From Hirschia maritima DSM 19733 (GTDB lineage Bacteria > Pseudomonadota > Alphaproteobacteria > Caulobacterales > Hyphomonadaceae), in the NCBI RefSeq assembly GCF_000378345.1, contig NZ_KB899546.1:189523-253522 (forward strand): DNA of 64,000 nucleotides. The letters are read 5' to 3'. The notes under the pieces were generated by a model. That model was not told where the DNA came from and did no database searches. It was given only the letters and a program-made list of their open reading frames with translations. Shown here in pieces: positions 54,177 through 62,702 of this stretch (within the stretch, counting starts at the first letter, position 1; every line of letters starts with the position of its first letter). A program made the position numbers and the translations under genes.

Positions 54177-54818
54177 TTAGGCTCCTATCAAACCTGCCAT
54201 TTTACATTCATTGGCTAATTTGCTGCCTGCCCTAACAAATAATCGTGTTTTTCCTTCTTTTCCACATCGTAATAGAGCCTGCTCTGGCGTCTCTCCACCT
54301 AACAAATGCAATTCGGCATCATAACCAATATTGTCTCTGCTAATTTTCAATAATGGTTTTCCTGTGCGCAGAAGCCTAAAAAAACCTTCGGTCAAGAATG
54401 CAGCTTCTTGTTCCAAAATACCCACACTCACAATCATGCCCGCTTTGTTTAACTTTGCGATGCCACCATTAGCTGTGGGGTGAGGGTCTTCTTGCGCTAT
54501 AACGACCCGTTCGACTCCTGAATTTATCAATCTATCAGAACAACCCGGCGCACCACTACTTCTTGAGCAACATGGCTCCAAAGTCACATACACTGCCGCG
54601 CGAGATAAGTTTTTTCCGGCTACTTGTTCGAGAGCTTTTTGTTCCGCATGAGGGTTGCCACCAATTCCTGTCACAGCCTCGCTGATAACTCTGCCATTCT
54701 CTACAATCACACACCCCACAGTTGGGTTAGGGGCAGTTTTACCCAAATGATCTGAAGCTAGATTTATCGCTCGTTGCATATACATCTCATCAAGCTGCTT
54801 TAATGAGAAATTTGACAA
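54177..54818 (-). CDS. RibD-type deaminase domain protein lacking a normal reductase domain
   Basis: About 213 aa matching the N-terminal deaminase half of RibD (riboflavin synthesis): YMQRAINLASDHLGKTAPNP, VGCVIVENG, the zinc ligand HAEQKAL, and TLEPCCSRSSGAPGC with the other Cys ligands. A full RibD would continue for ~150 residues as a reductase; here only about 60 follow, with little similarity (KPLLKISRDNIGYDAELHLL). It may be a remnant, a specialised deaminase, or one of two RibD copies. The frame opens at 54896, but that region holds the gpmA terminator; a TTG at 54818 with cgggg upstream or the ATG at 54785 is more likely. Confidence 0.72.
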   Translation of the reverse strand: MSNFSLKQLDEMYMQRAINLASDHLGKTAPNPTVGCVIVENGRVISEAVTGIGGNPHAEQKALEQVAGKNLSRAAVYVTLEPCCSRSSGAPGCSDRLINSGVERVVIAQEDPHPTANGGIAKLNKAGMIVSVGILEQEAAFLTEGFFRLLRTGKPLLKISRDNIGYDAELHLLGGETPEQALLRCGKEGKTRLFVRAGSKLANECKMAGLIGA

Positions 54819-54861
54819 AACGCACCCCGACAACCTTATGGAAAGATAGACTAACCTAAAA

Positions 54862-54893
54862 AACAAAAAACGGGACGCCAAGAGCATCCCGTT
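54862..54893 (-). terminator. Rho-independent terminator of gpmA
   Basis: On the minus strand aacgggatgc/gcgtcccgtt pair (10 bp, one G-U) with a five-base loop, followed by a T-rich stretch, beginning 27 bp after the gpmA stop. Confidence 0.92.
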
Positions 54894-54919
54894 CAAAATT
54901 ATTCAATTTGTCGCAATTA

Positions 54920-55630
54920 CTATATGACTGGTAGCTCAGTTGCGCGATCTGCATCCATATAAGAAGCAGATTTCACTTTTAGATCAGCATCCAGATCAAT
55001 CATAAGTGGGTTACCCGTTGGAATTTCAACACCTGTAATGACATCATCTGCAACATCGAAAAGGTCTTTAACAATTGCTCGTAATGAGTTTCCGTGAGCC
55101 GCTATAAGAATGTTTTTGTCTTCCTTCAAAAGCGGTGCAATTTCTGAGTTGAAATATGGCATTACGCGCTCAAGTGTCAGCTTCAAACTTTCAGTCATAG
55201 GTACATCAAGACCATCATAACGTATGTCATTTGCTGGATCGAATTCAGCACCCTTTTCCATAGCAGGAGGCGGTACATCGTATGAACGGCGCCAGATTTT
55301 CACTTGGTCGTCACCGTGTTTTTCAGCAGTCTCAGCTTTGTTCAAACCAGTCAAACCACCGTAATGACGTTCATTCAGGTGCCAATCTTTAGTTACAGGC
55401 AACCAAGTACGTTCCATTTCTTCAAGTGCAAGCCAAAGTGTACGAATTGCACGTTTTTGAACGGATGCAAAAGCTTGATCAAATGCCACACCAGAAGCTT
55501 TCAACATCTCACCGGACTTCTTAGCTTCTGCGATCCCTTTATCTGTCAGGTTTACATCCCACCATCCAGTAAAACGGTTCTGCAAATTCCATTCACTTTG
55601 TCCGTGACGGATCAATACCAATTTTGCCAT
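54920..55630 (-). CDS. gpmA: 2,3-bisphosphoglycerate-dependent phosphoglycerate mutase
   Basis: Glycolytic enzyme interconverting 3- and 2-phosphoglycerate via a phosphohistidine. The 236-aa protein has the catalytic LIRHGQSEWN (His about residue 9), NERHYGGLTGLNK (about residues 86-98) and the second His in IAAHGNSLRA (about 179-188). Length and motifs match dPGM. A terminator follows. Confidence 0.96.
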   Translation of the reverse strand: MAKLVLIRHGQSEWNLQNRFTGWWDVNLTDKGIAEAKKSGEMLKASGVAFDQAFASVQKRAIRTLWLALEEMERTWLPVTKDWHLNERHYGGLTGLNKAETAEKHGDDQVKIWRRSYDVPPPAMEKGAEFDPANDIRYDGLDVPMTESLKLTLERVMPYFNSEIAPLLKEDKNILIAAHGNSLRAIVKDLFDVADDVITGVEIPTGNPLMIDLDADLKVKSASYMDADRATELPVI

Positions 55631-55717
55631 TTTACGACCCTTTTCTCATCTTTGTGCTCAACAGTGTGAGCAAATCATACATATCATTTATGCTTCAATT
55701 ATTGGAAAAGGGTTTAT

Positions 55718-55731
55718 CAGCCATATGGCTG
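55718..55731. promoter_or_regulatory. 14-bp perfect palindrome upstream of gpmA
   Basis: cagccatatggctg is fully self-complementary. It lies 87 bp before gpmA and about 50 bp after the M23 gene on the same strand. It may be an operator or part of an mRNA-end hairpin; no factor is recognised. Confidence 0.25.
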
Positions 55732-55779
55732 GCTGCAAGCTTCATTCTGTTATTTACTCGGATAAGCCGAAATTGAGGC

Positions 55780-56802
55780 TTAATTTGCCTCAACCATCTC
55801 ACCTGGAGCTTGCTCGCGGCGTTCATATGCTTTCACAAGAGACGTATAAGGTGGTGCCCAAGTCCACCCATGCTCTGCAGTATTGTGTTTGATCTCAAAA
55901 TGTAGGTGCAATGTCGTGGGCGTACCACCAAAATCATTGGACACATACCCAAGAACATCACCTGCTTTGACTTCCTGTCCGAGTGTAACCTGAAGTGCAG
56001 CCATATTCATATGCATGTAACGATAGATACGGCCTCCCGCGCGCACATTTACCGTGTATCTACCGATGTTTGAAATATATCCATCTTCAGCGGCGATGAC
56101 TTCATAACGTAATCGCTCTTCTGGTAACAAGCGCCGTTCTGCCATACATCCTTGAGGCGTACCAACACGAATATCTTGGCCAACATGCACACCTTGCGAT
56201 GGACAATAAGGTGAGGTGGTTGAACGGGTTCTATTCTCACAAAAATTATCTCGCCAAGCGATTTCAAAATTGCGTTCATCACATTGATCACCGCCTCCTA
56301 TACCTCCCCCAAATCTATACACTTGAGATTGAGGGTAAGCTGGAGCTGACTTAATTGGAAAAACCATGTCAGGGACATAAATGGTCGGGTCCACCGCACC
56401 ATATCCACTATTGGGTTCCAAATCTCCTGGTGGAAAATACTCAAACACCGCTTCAATTTGCGGAACCGGAGTTGGCTCCGGAATTGGAGTTGAAGAAGGG
56501 AGAGGTTCAGGAACAATTTCTTCGGAACTTGAAGTGTCTCCATCAGATGGTATCTCTGGATTTACTTCATCTGGGGTAGGTTCAGGCGATGCAGTTACCG
56601 TAGGCGTTTCAGTCACATCAGGCTCAGGAGTTGTAGTCTCCACTGGCGTTGGCAGACTTGGAGGGCCTTCTTCAATGGGTTCAAGTAAATAATCACATCC
56701 ACTTAACCCAACGCACAGTACAATCGGAATTATGGTTAACTTTCTATGTATTTGCAGATTTGGTAGTTTCTTTATTGGACGTATTACTTTCCAGGCTACC
56801 AT
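55780..56802 (-). CDS. M23-family peptidase lipoprotein with Pro/Thr/Glu-rich linker
   Basis: A 340-aa predicted lipoprotein (lipobox LSGC, about residues 33-36) with a long low-complexity linker rich in Pro, Thr, Glu and Ser (about residues 42-115). A C-terminal M23/LytM-type domain holds the zinc motif as HVGQD (about residues 207-211) and HLHFEI (about 298-303), so the enzyme appears catalytically intact. M23 enzymes cleave peptidoglycan peptides. Several Cys pairs (DQCDERN, NFCENR, PYCPSQG, QGCMAE) may form disulfides. It is the last gene of the minus-strand envelope cluster. Confidence 0.88.
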   Translation of the reverse strand: MVAWKVIRPIKKLPNLQIHRKLTIIPIVLCVGLSGCDYLLEPIEEGPPSLPTPVETTTPEPDVTETPTVTASPEPTPDEVNPEIPSDGDTSSSEEIVPEPLPSSTPIPEPTPVPQIEAVFEYFPPGDLEPNSGYGAVDPTIYVPDMVFPIKSAPAYPQSQVYRFGGGIGGGDQCDERNFEIAWRDNFCENRTRSTTSPYCPSQGVHVGQDIRVGTPQGCMAERRLLPEERLRYEVIAAEDGYISNIGRYTVNVRAGGRIYRYMHMNMAALQVTLGQEVKAGDVLGYVSNDFGGTPTTLHLHFEIKHNTAEHGWTWAPPYTSLVKAYERREQAPGEMVEAN

Positions 56803-56846
56803 TTACTACTCCTACAACGTCAATCTACTTGATCCAATGTAGCAAT

Positions 56847-57461
56847 TTATTCCGCAACTGCAACAAATAGCCCATTTACGACAGCCTTGGCTTCTTCTTC
56901 AGTTATACAGCTTGTTGAAGCATCGAGAAAATTACATTCAAATTCGACTAGATAATCTGCTCCAAATCGCGAAAAAGCTATCTGAGCTCCCGCTTCCATA
57001 TCATTGAAAACCATAGCTTCAAGTTCCTCGTTACCGGCATTATCAGCCGACACGTCGAAAACCTCTTTGGTACCATTTACAATGATATCGTATTTATGAC
57101 CGGGATAACTTGCGAAATACCCATCAGGTGTAAAAGCAACAGTCTGTTTTTCGTTCGCAGGCATAACAATACCGGATGGCAACATGACTGGAACAGGACT
57201 TAGAGATGCATTGCCTGCCGCTTGAGCCAACACATCATCTGCACTTTCTCCAGCCTCAATCGCCTGAATGCGCGCTTGTCGTGCCGCTGTCCAATCTATG
57301 TCCCGTTTTCCTATTGTAGGCCGTTCTGCACCAGAAAGATCTAGAGCGTTGTCACCTTCTTCAACAACGATTTCTTGGTCAGCTTTTGGAGCGTCTTCAC
57401 ACCCGCTCAGCCCCAAAATCAAAAATGCCGAAGCTCCAATTCCAATAATTTTCTTAGTCAT
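56847..57461 (-). CDS. Unrecognised lipoprotein in the subtilase cluster
   Basis: About 204 aa from the ATG at 57461, which has ccggggaaaag upstream and gives a proper lipoprotein signal peptide (lipobox LSGC, about residues 20-23). The ORF extends to 57509 but without a signal. A soluble, acidic domain follows, with PAGNEKQ-like loops, a GYFASYPGHKYDI strand and two C-terminal Cys (EFECNF and TSCITEE). I do not recognise a family. Its start overlaps the upstream gene by eight bases. Confidence 0.72.
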   Translation of the reverse strand: MTKKIIGIGASAFLILGLSGCEDAPKADQEIVVEEGDNALDLSGAERPTIGKRDIDWTAARQARIQAIEAGESADDVLAQAAGNASLSPVPVMLPSGIVMPANEKQTVAFTPDGYFASYPGHKYDIIVNGTKEVFDVSADNAGNEELEAMVFNDMEAGAQIAFSRFGADYLVEFECNFLDASTSCITEEEAKAVVNGLFVAVAE

Positions 57462-58002
57462 TACTTTTCCCCGGCTGGGCTGTGGCATTTGGCTCGGCAT
57501 ACGCAACATTTGGCAATTTCGACAAATGCTTCACCGCTTTGGCATATAGAGGTTTTATATCAGAAGGTGGTTTATCCAAAGTTGGTATAATATCAACCAC
57601 AAATTCGTTGGAATAAGTTACTCTCTTTAAGCGCAAATTTGCTAACTCAGGCTTGTTTTTAAAAGCCTTATCAAACTCTTTTCGTCCTGCCTCTTCATCC
57701 TTCCAAAACATATCACAAATTCTGTCGGCTTCATCTTTATCCTTGAGTTTTATAACAATCTCAGGAGGTGGTCCTAGGCGGACAGGAAGAGGAGGTTTTT
57801 TTGAATTCTGTGCCGGACTAATCTGCCCCGTTTGTACACTTTGATATGCGGTCGGAATCACTTCAGGTTCTGATGGTATTTCAGCGACAAAGTCCGTTTC
57901 CGGTTCAGATAACAAATATCCACACCCAAATGCGGTGAACAAACCGCACAAAGCTGCGATGGGAGCCCCCAAAGATGACTTTCTGTCACTGTCCTTTGTC
58001 AT
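57454..58002 (-). CDS. Membrane-anchored protein with subtilase-propeptide-like C-terminus
   Basis: A 182-aa protein with a hydrophobic N-terminal segment (about residues 13-32) and a Pro-rich linker. The C-terminal ~90 residues contain EFVVDIIPTLD and KHLSKLPNVAYAEPNATAQ, resembling the end of an S8 protease propeptide. The adjacent subtilase has the equivalent NMVINIGLEPTGLD and EYEYVEPDYIFT in its own propeptide. I infer an inhibitor or folding helper for that protease; no alignment was run. Confidence 0.6.
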   Translation of the reverse strand: MTKDSDRKSSLGAPIAALCGLFTAFGCGYLLSEPETDFVAEIPSEPEVIPTAYQSVQTGQISPAQNSKKPPLPVRLGPPPEIVIKLKDKDEADRICDMFWKDEEAGRKEFDKAFKNKPELANLRLKRVTYSNEFVVDIIPTLDKPPSDIKPLYAKAVKHLSKLPNVAYAEPNATAQPGKSND

Positions 58003-58091
58003 AAATCATACCCCTCAATTAGCTCTGGCTTAGTTTCATCCCGGCCAGACTATATCAGACTGGCTGAACCAACACCGAACAATGAATATGC

Positions 58092-60320
58092 CTAATCCAA
58101 ATGCGCATTTCCAAGATCAAGTGCAGCACCACCACACGGTCTATAACACATTCCGTCTTGCCCCGGAATTTTCTCCGCCCCTGGATAATGCGTACATTTT
58201 CCCGAACATTGCAATTGCGACCGAGAATTTGTCGCTTGTTTTAATCTCGATGTCAGTTCATCGCTGGTAGCTAGAGGAAATTGAGACTTGAGCAACGCCA
58301 ATGCCGCTGAAACATGTGGGGCAGCCATAGATGTACCACTTTCATAAGCATAAAAACATGACTCAACAGGTTCATTCGTTACTGGATCATAGCAGTCTTT
58401 TGCAAATTTAGTTGAAAGCACTCCATCTGGACGCCCATCACCATTGTCATCACGCGTTAAATCTCCGCCAGGAGCCATTATATCAACTGCGTCTCCATAA
58501 TTTGAATATGGCGTGAGCTGGCCTCTAGCATCAGACGCTGCGACTGAAACAACATTCTGACACCCTCCAGGGGCATAATATTTGGTATCAATGCGCGCAT
58601 TTCCTGCGGCAGCAACAACTACAGCTCCAGCATCTGTTGCATCATTGATTGCTTCTTGCATAGAAGCGGGACAAGCCTCAAAAAGACCTATGGACAGATT
58701 GATTATATCTGCTGGATTTGCATTCCAAATTTCATCACCAAGATCGTCACGGGCAGGTACAACTCCGGCAGCCCATCGAATAGCATCATTGATATCAGAT
58801 AGTTGACCGCCACAACGTCCAAGTGCACGTACAGGTACAATTGTCACATTCCATGCACCTCCTGCCACACCTGATGAATTATCTGTAGAAGCAGCCCCCA
58901 CTGTTCCTGCCACATGGGTTCCGTGAAAACTATCTCTCGCCAATGGATCAGTGGGATCACATGCATCACCCGGATCATGCGGATTTGAGTCACGACCATC
59001 ACCATCATTCCCCATGAATGGATCGGACACCATATCAAATCCAGGTGCTAAATTACGAGATGATTGAATATCAGGATGATCCATTTGAAGACCAGTATCG
59101 ATGACTGCAACTGTCACGCCTGCGGATCCAGTTTGATTGGCGCGGCTCCAGAAATCAACAAACCCTGCACCGCCCTCAGACTCATCTTCTCCCTGTCCAT
59201 AATTTTTAAAATGCCACTGAAATGTCCACAGAGGATCATTAGGGTTCAGACCTTTTGAAGTCGCAGGTTCAACTGGTAAGTTTTTGGGACGCGTTTCAAA
59301 TTGGTTGGTGAAAATATAGTCAGGTTCAACATACTCATACTCACCCGACGCACGTAGATCTTCTACAACACAGCGCGTCGCCAATTCGGCGTCAGATTTC
59401 ATAGCTTGGCGTGTCGATTCATTTGAACAATCATTGTTGGACACGGGTTTTTGCAATTTCATAGGTGCAAATCGTTTGAATTTTTTATCCAGATTAGCTT
59501 TGAGACGCGTATCCAAACCTGTTGGCTCGAGGCCAATATTTATCACCATATTACCGCCATCACGTGCATAAGCAGCACCTGATAGCCCCATTTTCTCCAG
59601 ACGTTTAAGAGCCTTAGAACGCGCATCCATCGCTGCTGCTTGGTTCAACTCTTTCCGAACACGCATGTCCCTTTTAATCATCGCCATTTTTTGACGCGCA
59701 GGTTTGGGTGGCTCAAGTTTTTTTAAGACCGACTTCCGCGTCTCGAAATGTTCAATACGCTCCATATTCCGATTTGCATCGATTGCGCGTTTAACTTTGT
59801 TGCGTGCATTTTCCGACAATTTGAATTTGCCATCTACACGTTTTAATTCGCTCGGTTGCAGTTCTTTGACAACATCTGGAACAGCCATTTCGATTGCTTC
59901 AAATTCTGTAGCTGTGACTTCAATTTCAACAGGCTCAGAAGCACTTGCTTCAGGTAAGCTTTCAGAAATTGGCATCTCATCTTGAACAACTGATGTCATT
60001 GCGATTTTAGGTTTTGCAATCACTGAACCGATAACAAAATAACTTTCAGTTTTTAACGCTTCTTCTAAAGTCTGCGTCGGCAAGGCCTGAGCGCCCTGAA
60101 TTACACCAAACATTGCTCTGTCGGGAATTGAGGCTTGCTCAAGATAATCTATCTGATTGGGCTCTCCCAATACATCATGAGACAACTGATCCTGAACTTT
60201 CTCAGTCAATTTCTGAAAATTCTGTTGTTTTTCTTGTGCTTGTTCACAAGCAGACAAAGAACCGGCTGCTAACAAAACCGTAGCACTCAAAAATGTTTTC
60301 AAACGATTACATCCATTCAT
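58092..60320 (-). CDS. Subtilisin-like (S8) serine protease lipoprotein
   Basis: About 742 aa. Lipoprotein signal peptide (LSAC, Cys at about residue 25), then a long helical, Lys/Arg/Glu-rich prodomain (about 100-330) ending in a propeptide-like EYEYVEPDY. The S8 domain has Asp in VIDTGLQMDHPD (about residue 407), His in SFHGTHVAGTVG (about 467), oxyanion Asn in VVAAAGNAR and Ser in SGTSMAAPHVSAA (about 663). A short Cys-rich tail (CSGKC, CYRPC) ends the protein. The triad is complete. The ATG at 60320 gives the signal peptide; the frame extends to 60341. It heads a four-gene minus-strand cluster. Confidence 0.92.
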   Translation of the reverse strand: MNGCNRLKTFLSATVLLAAGSLSACEQAQEKQQNFQKLTEKVQDQLSHDVLGEPNQIDYLEQASIPDRAMFGVIQGAQALPTQTLEEALKTESYFVIGSVIAKPKIAMTSVVQDEMPISESLPEASASEPVEIEVTATEFEAIEMAVPDVVKELQPSELKRVDGKFKLSENARNKVKRAIDANRNMERIEHFETRKSVLKKLEPPKPARQKMAMIKRDMRVRKELNQAAAMDARSKALKRLEKMGLSGAAYARDGGNMVINIGLEPTGLDTRLKANLDKKFKRFAPMKLQKPVSNNDCSNESTRQAMKSDAELATRCVVEDLRASGEYEYVEPDYIFTNQFETRPKNLPVEPATSKGLNPNDPLWTFQWHFKNYGQGEDESEGGAGFVDFWSRANQTGSAGVTVAVIDTGLQMDHPDIQSSRNLAPGFDMVSDPFMGNDGDGRDSNPHDPGDACDPTDPLARDSFHGTHVAGTVGAASTDNSSGVAGGAWNVTIVPVRALGRCGGQLSDINDAIRWAAGVVPARDDLGDEIWNANPADIINLSIGLFEACPASMQEAINDATDAGAVVVAAAGNARIDTKYYAPGGCQNVVSVAASDARGQLTPYSNYGDAVDIMAPGGDLTRDDNGDGRPDGVLSTKFAKDCYDPVTNEPVESCFYAYESGTSMAAPHVSAALALLKSQFPLATSDELTSRLKQATNSRSQLQCSGKCTHYPGAEKIPGQDGMCYRPCGGAALDLGNAHLD

Positions 60321-60581
60321 TTTCACAGCCTGTCTCAACAATCGAATTTGATTAACATGATATCCCAGCGGAGCATTTCAGTCCATTTACCTTAATGCTC
60401 TCAATTTGCGACCACAAAATGTCAACAAGAACGCAATTGAGAAATATTTGAAAATATCGGTTGCCCAAAACTCCCGTTTTTACACAACTCAGAGATACTT
60501 GTTCTAAAACTTCAAGTAATTTAAATACTCATAGAATCATAAAAAACATCAGACAATAACTATATACTATACTGATTCAAA
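60321..60581. promoter_or_regulatory. Divergent promoter region, subtilase and sirtuin genes
   Basis: About 260 bp between outward-facing genes. Two GANTC sites (60534-60538 and 60573-60577) lie just before the sirtuin start. Very AT-rich near the sirtuin end. No clear -35/-10 pair was assigned. Confidence 0.45.
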
Positions 60582-61304
60582 ATGAATTATACTCAATTCA
60601 AACACGTTGTAGTCCTCACGGGAGCAGGTATATCTGCAGAGTCAGGAATTCCTACTTTTCGAGGACAAGACGGTCTCTGGACACAAAAGGAAATGGAATA
60701 TCTGGCGAGACCAGAAACCTTCCGGAAAGACCCAGAAAAAGTTCATGCATTTTACAACCAAAGACGATTAGATCTTAAACAGTCAAAGCCAAATCGCGCT
60801 CACAATCATATTGCTTATATGCAAGATGAACTTGCTGGTTCACCCACAAGAATGACACTTGTTACACAAAACGTAGACGATCTGCATGAAAAAGCCGGTA
60901 CAAAAGATGTCATCCATCTTCATGGAGAACTCAACAGCGCATTATGCATCAAATGCCAATCTCGTATGATTTGCGATCATGATCTGACTGATCAATCCGT
61001 CTGCAAAAACTGTCAAAGTCAGGGAGCTTTACGTCCGGATATCGTTTGGTTTGGTGAAATCCCTTATCATTTAGATGAAGTTCAAAAAGCACTTCTTCAA
61101 TGTGATATGTTTGTTTCTATTGGGACTTCCGGTTCAGTTTTTCCCGCAGCAGATTTCGTGAACACCGCAAAACAAAATGGCGCATTCACTGTGGAGTTGA
61201 ACCTAACCCCTTCAGAAAATGCTAAGGTATTTGATCATACAAATTATGGTCTGGCGTCTCAAATCGTTCCTAATTGGATAGATACGTTCATTCATGGCCC
61301 TTAG
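60582..61304 (+). CDS. cobB: Sir2-family NAD-dependent protein deacylase (CobB-like)
   Basis: Removes acyl groups from lysines using NAD. The 240-aa protein has the NAD-binding LTGAGISAESGIPTFRG (about residues 12-28), TQNVDDLHEKAG (about 94-105), catalytic His in HLHGEL (about residue 112), four zinc Cys (CIKC and CKNC, about 121-146) and GTSGSVFPAADF (about 181-192). The Tyr/Arg pair typical of CobB/SIRT5 deacylases, in FYNQRRLD (about 55-62), suggests acidic acyl groups may be substrates (inference). Confidence 0.93.
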   Translation: MNYTQFKHVVVLTGAGISAESGIPTFRGQDGLWTQKEMEYLARPETFRKDPEKVHAFYNQRRLDLKQSKPNRAHNHIAYMQDELAGSPTRMTLVTQNVDDLHEKAGTKDVIHLHGELNSALCIKCQSRMICDHDLTDQSVCKNCQSQGALRPDIVWFGEIPYHLDEVQKALLQCDMFVSIGTSGSVFPAADFVNTAKQNGAFTVELNLTPSENAKVFDHTNYGLASQIVPNWIDTFIHGP

Positions 61305-61358
61305 AAACCTTGTGCAAATTCAATTTTCACTTTTGGCATCTCTTGCTTGAAAGCTTAT

Positions 61359-61381
61359 GATTGGGCTAAACACGCCCAATC
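61359..61381 (+). terminator. Hairpin between sirtuin and yebC genes
   Basis: gattgggc and gcccaatc pair perfectly over 8 bp with a seven-base loop, 55 bp after cobB and 25 bp before yebC. Without a T run it may be either a weak terminator or a yebC leader hairpin. Confidence 0.45.
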
Positions 61382-61406
61382 TAGGATTTATTAGAAAGAG
61401 GCAATT

Positions 61407-62165
61407 ATGGCCGGCCATTCCAAATGGGCAAATATCCAGCACCGCAAAGGGGCTCAGGACAAGAAGAAAGCGAAAATATTCGCTAAGCTATCTAAAGAAA
61501 TCACTATTGCCGTGAAAATGGGCGGTAATGCTGATCCTGATATGAACCCGCGCCTTCGCCTTGCGATAGCAAATGCCCGCGGCCAATCCATGCCAAAAGA
61601 CAACATCACGCGTGCCATCGATAAGGGTGCCGGTGGTGGTGGAGAAGCTTATGAAGATATTCGCTATGAAGGATTTGCGCCAGGTGGTGTAGGTTTGATT
61701 GTCGAAGCATCTACAGATAACAAAAACCGTTCTGGTGGTGATATACGTGCCACTTTCGCCAAAAATGGCGGAAATTTAGGTGAAACAGGCGCGGTATCTT
61801 TTGGTTATGATCAAGTTGGCCAACTTGTCTTTCCGGCAGATGCGGGCGATGAAGATAGCGTAATGGAAGCAGCTATAGAAGCTGGTGCCGAAGATGTTGA
61901 ATCGGATGAAAACGCCCACTTAATCTATACAGCGCGCGAAGACTTAATGGAAGTTGCTTCCGCACTGGATGGAAAATTTGGTGATGTAGAAGCATCTTCC
62001 ACAGCGCTGGTTTGGAAACCACAAAACTTGATACCTGTGGAAGATGAAGAAACCGCCGGAAAAATTCTAAAACTAATCGAATTACTCGAGGATTTGGACG
62101 ACGTGCAGAATGTCTACAGTAATTACGATATTTCTGACGACATAATGGAAAAAATCTTAAGCTAG
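61407..62165 (+). CDS. yebC: YebC/PmpR/TACO1-family protein
   Basis: A 252-aa protein beginning MAGHSKWANIQHRKGAQDKK, the near-invariant YebC N-terminus, with YEGFAPGGVGLIVE (about residues 87-100) and KNGGNLGETGAVSFGYD (about 118-134). Historically called a transcriptional regulator; members also act on translation of polyproline-rich proteins. agaggcaatt precedes the ATG. Alphaproteobacteria often place it by ruvC-ruvA-ruvB, which is not the case here. Confidence 0.95.
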   Translation: MAGHSKWANIQHRKGAQDKKKAKIFAKLSKEITIAVKMGGNADPDMNPRLRLAIANARGQSMPKDNITRAIDKGAGGGGEAYEDIRYEGFAPGGVGLIVEASTDNKNRSGGDIRATFAKNGGNLGETGAVSFGYDQVGQLVFPADAGDEDSVMEAAIEAGAEDVESDENAHLIYTAREDLMEVASALDGKFGDVEASSTALVWKPQNLIPVEDEETAGKILKLIELLEDLDDVQNVYSNYDISDDIMEKILS

Positions 62166-62198
62166 TCTATCCGCCAGAACAGACTGTGAGTGGGGATT

Positions 62199-62702
62199 AT
62201 GGTCGCAACCAATAATGATTATGTCACTGTGCAAATGGAAGACGACTTTGTTGTCTTCCTCACAGGTATGCGTATCAATAAATGGTGGAAAATATGGAAA
62301 TGGCTTCCCGTTTTCATCGCTATGCCGCGCATGTGCCGCGAATTGGCGCGTCGCCCTGAACTTGGCATGATGCATTACCGGTATCACCCAGGGTTTGGCA
62401 GCATGATGGTTGTTCAATATTGGAAATCATTTGAACATCTGCATGCATACGCCTCAAATAAGGGATGCGCTCATGTACCAGCTTGGCGTGCCATGAACAA
62501 AGCCGTCGGCACAAATGGCGATGTCGGTACTTGGCACGAAACCTATATGGTAAAAAAATCTGGCTATGAATGCCTATATGTCAACATGCCAGATCATGGT
62601 CTAGGAAATGTTGGTGAAAAAGTGATCGCCGAAGGCAAAATGCGGACTGCCAAAGGTCGCTTAGGCCAAGGCAATGATGATTGGACCGAGCTAGGTGTTT
62701 GA
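62199..62702 (+). CDS. DUF4188 protein
   Basis: About 167 aa, matching the DUF4188 family (sometimes annotated as a monooxygenase-like or phenylacetaldoxime-related fold). Typical segments are FLTGMRINKWWKIWKWLPVF (about residues 23-42), MHYRYHPGFGSMMVVQYW (about 61-78) and HVPAWRAMNKA (about 95-105). ATG at 62199 is preferred over a GTG at 62190. Function unknown. Its 3' end overlaps the convergent photolyase by 12 bp. Confidence 0.83.
   Translation: MVATNNDYVTVQMEDDFVVFLTGMRINKWWKIWKWLPVFIAMPRMCRELARRPELGMMHYRYHPGFGSMMVVQYWKSFEHLHAYASNKGCAHVPAWRAMNKAVGTNGDVGTWHETYMVKKSGYECLYVNMPDHGLGNVGEKVIAEGKMRTAKGRLGQGNDDWTELGV

Noticed and set aside
54819-54896. N-terminal 26 codons of the RibD-like frame
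   Set aside because: This stretch forms the gpmA terminator and has no RibD similarity, so translation likely starts at 54818 or 54785.
62157-62417. Minus-strand ORF across yebC end and DUF4188
   Set aside because: It lies opposite the DUF4188 gene, which has family motifs and a plausible start.
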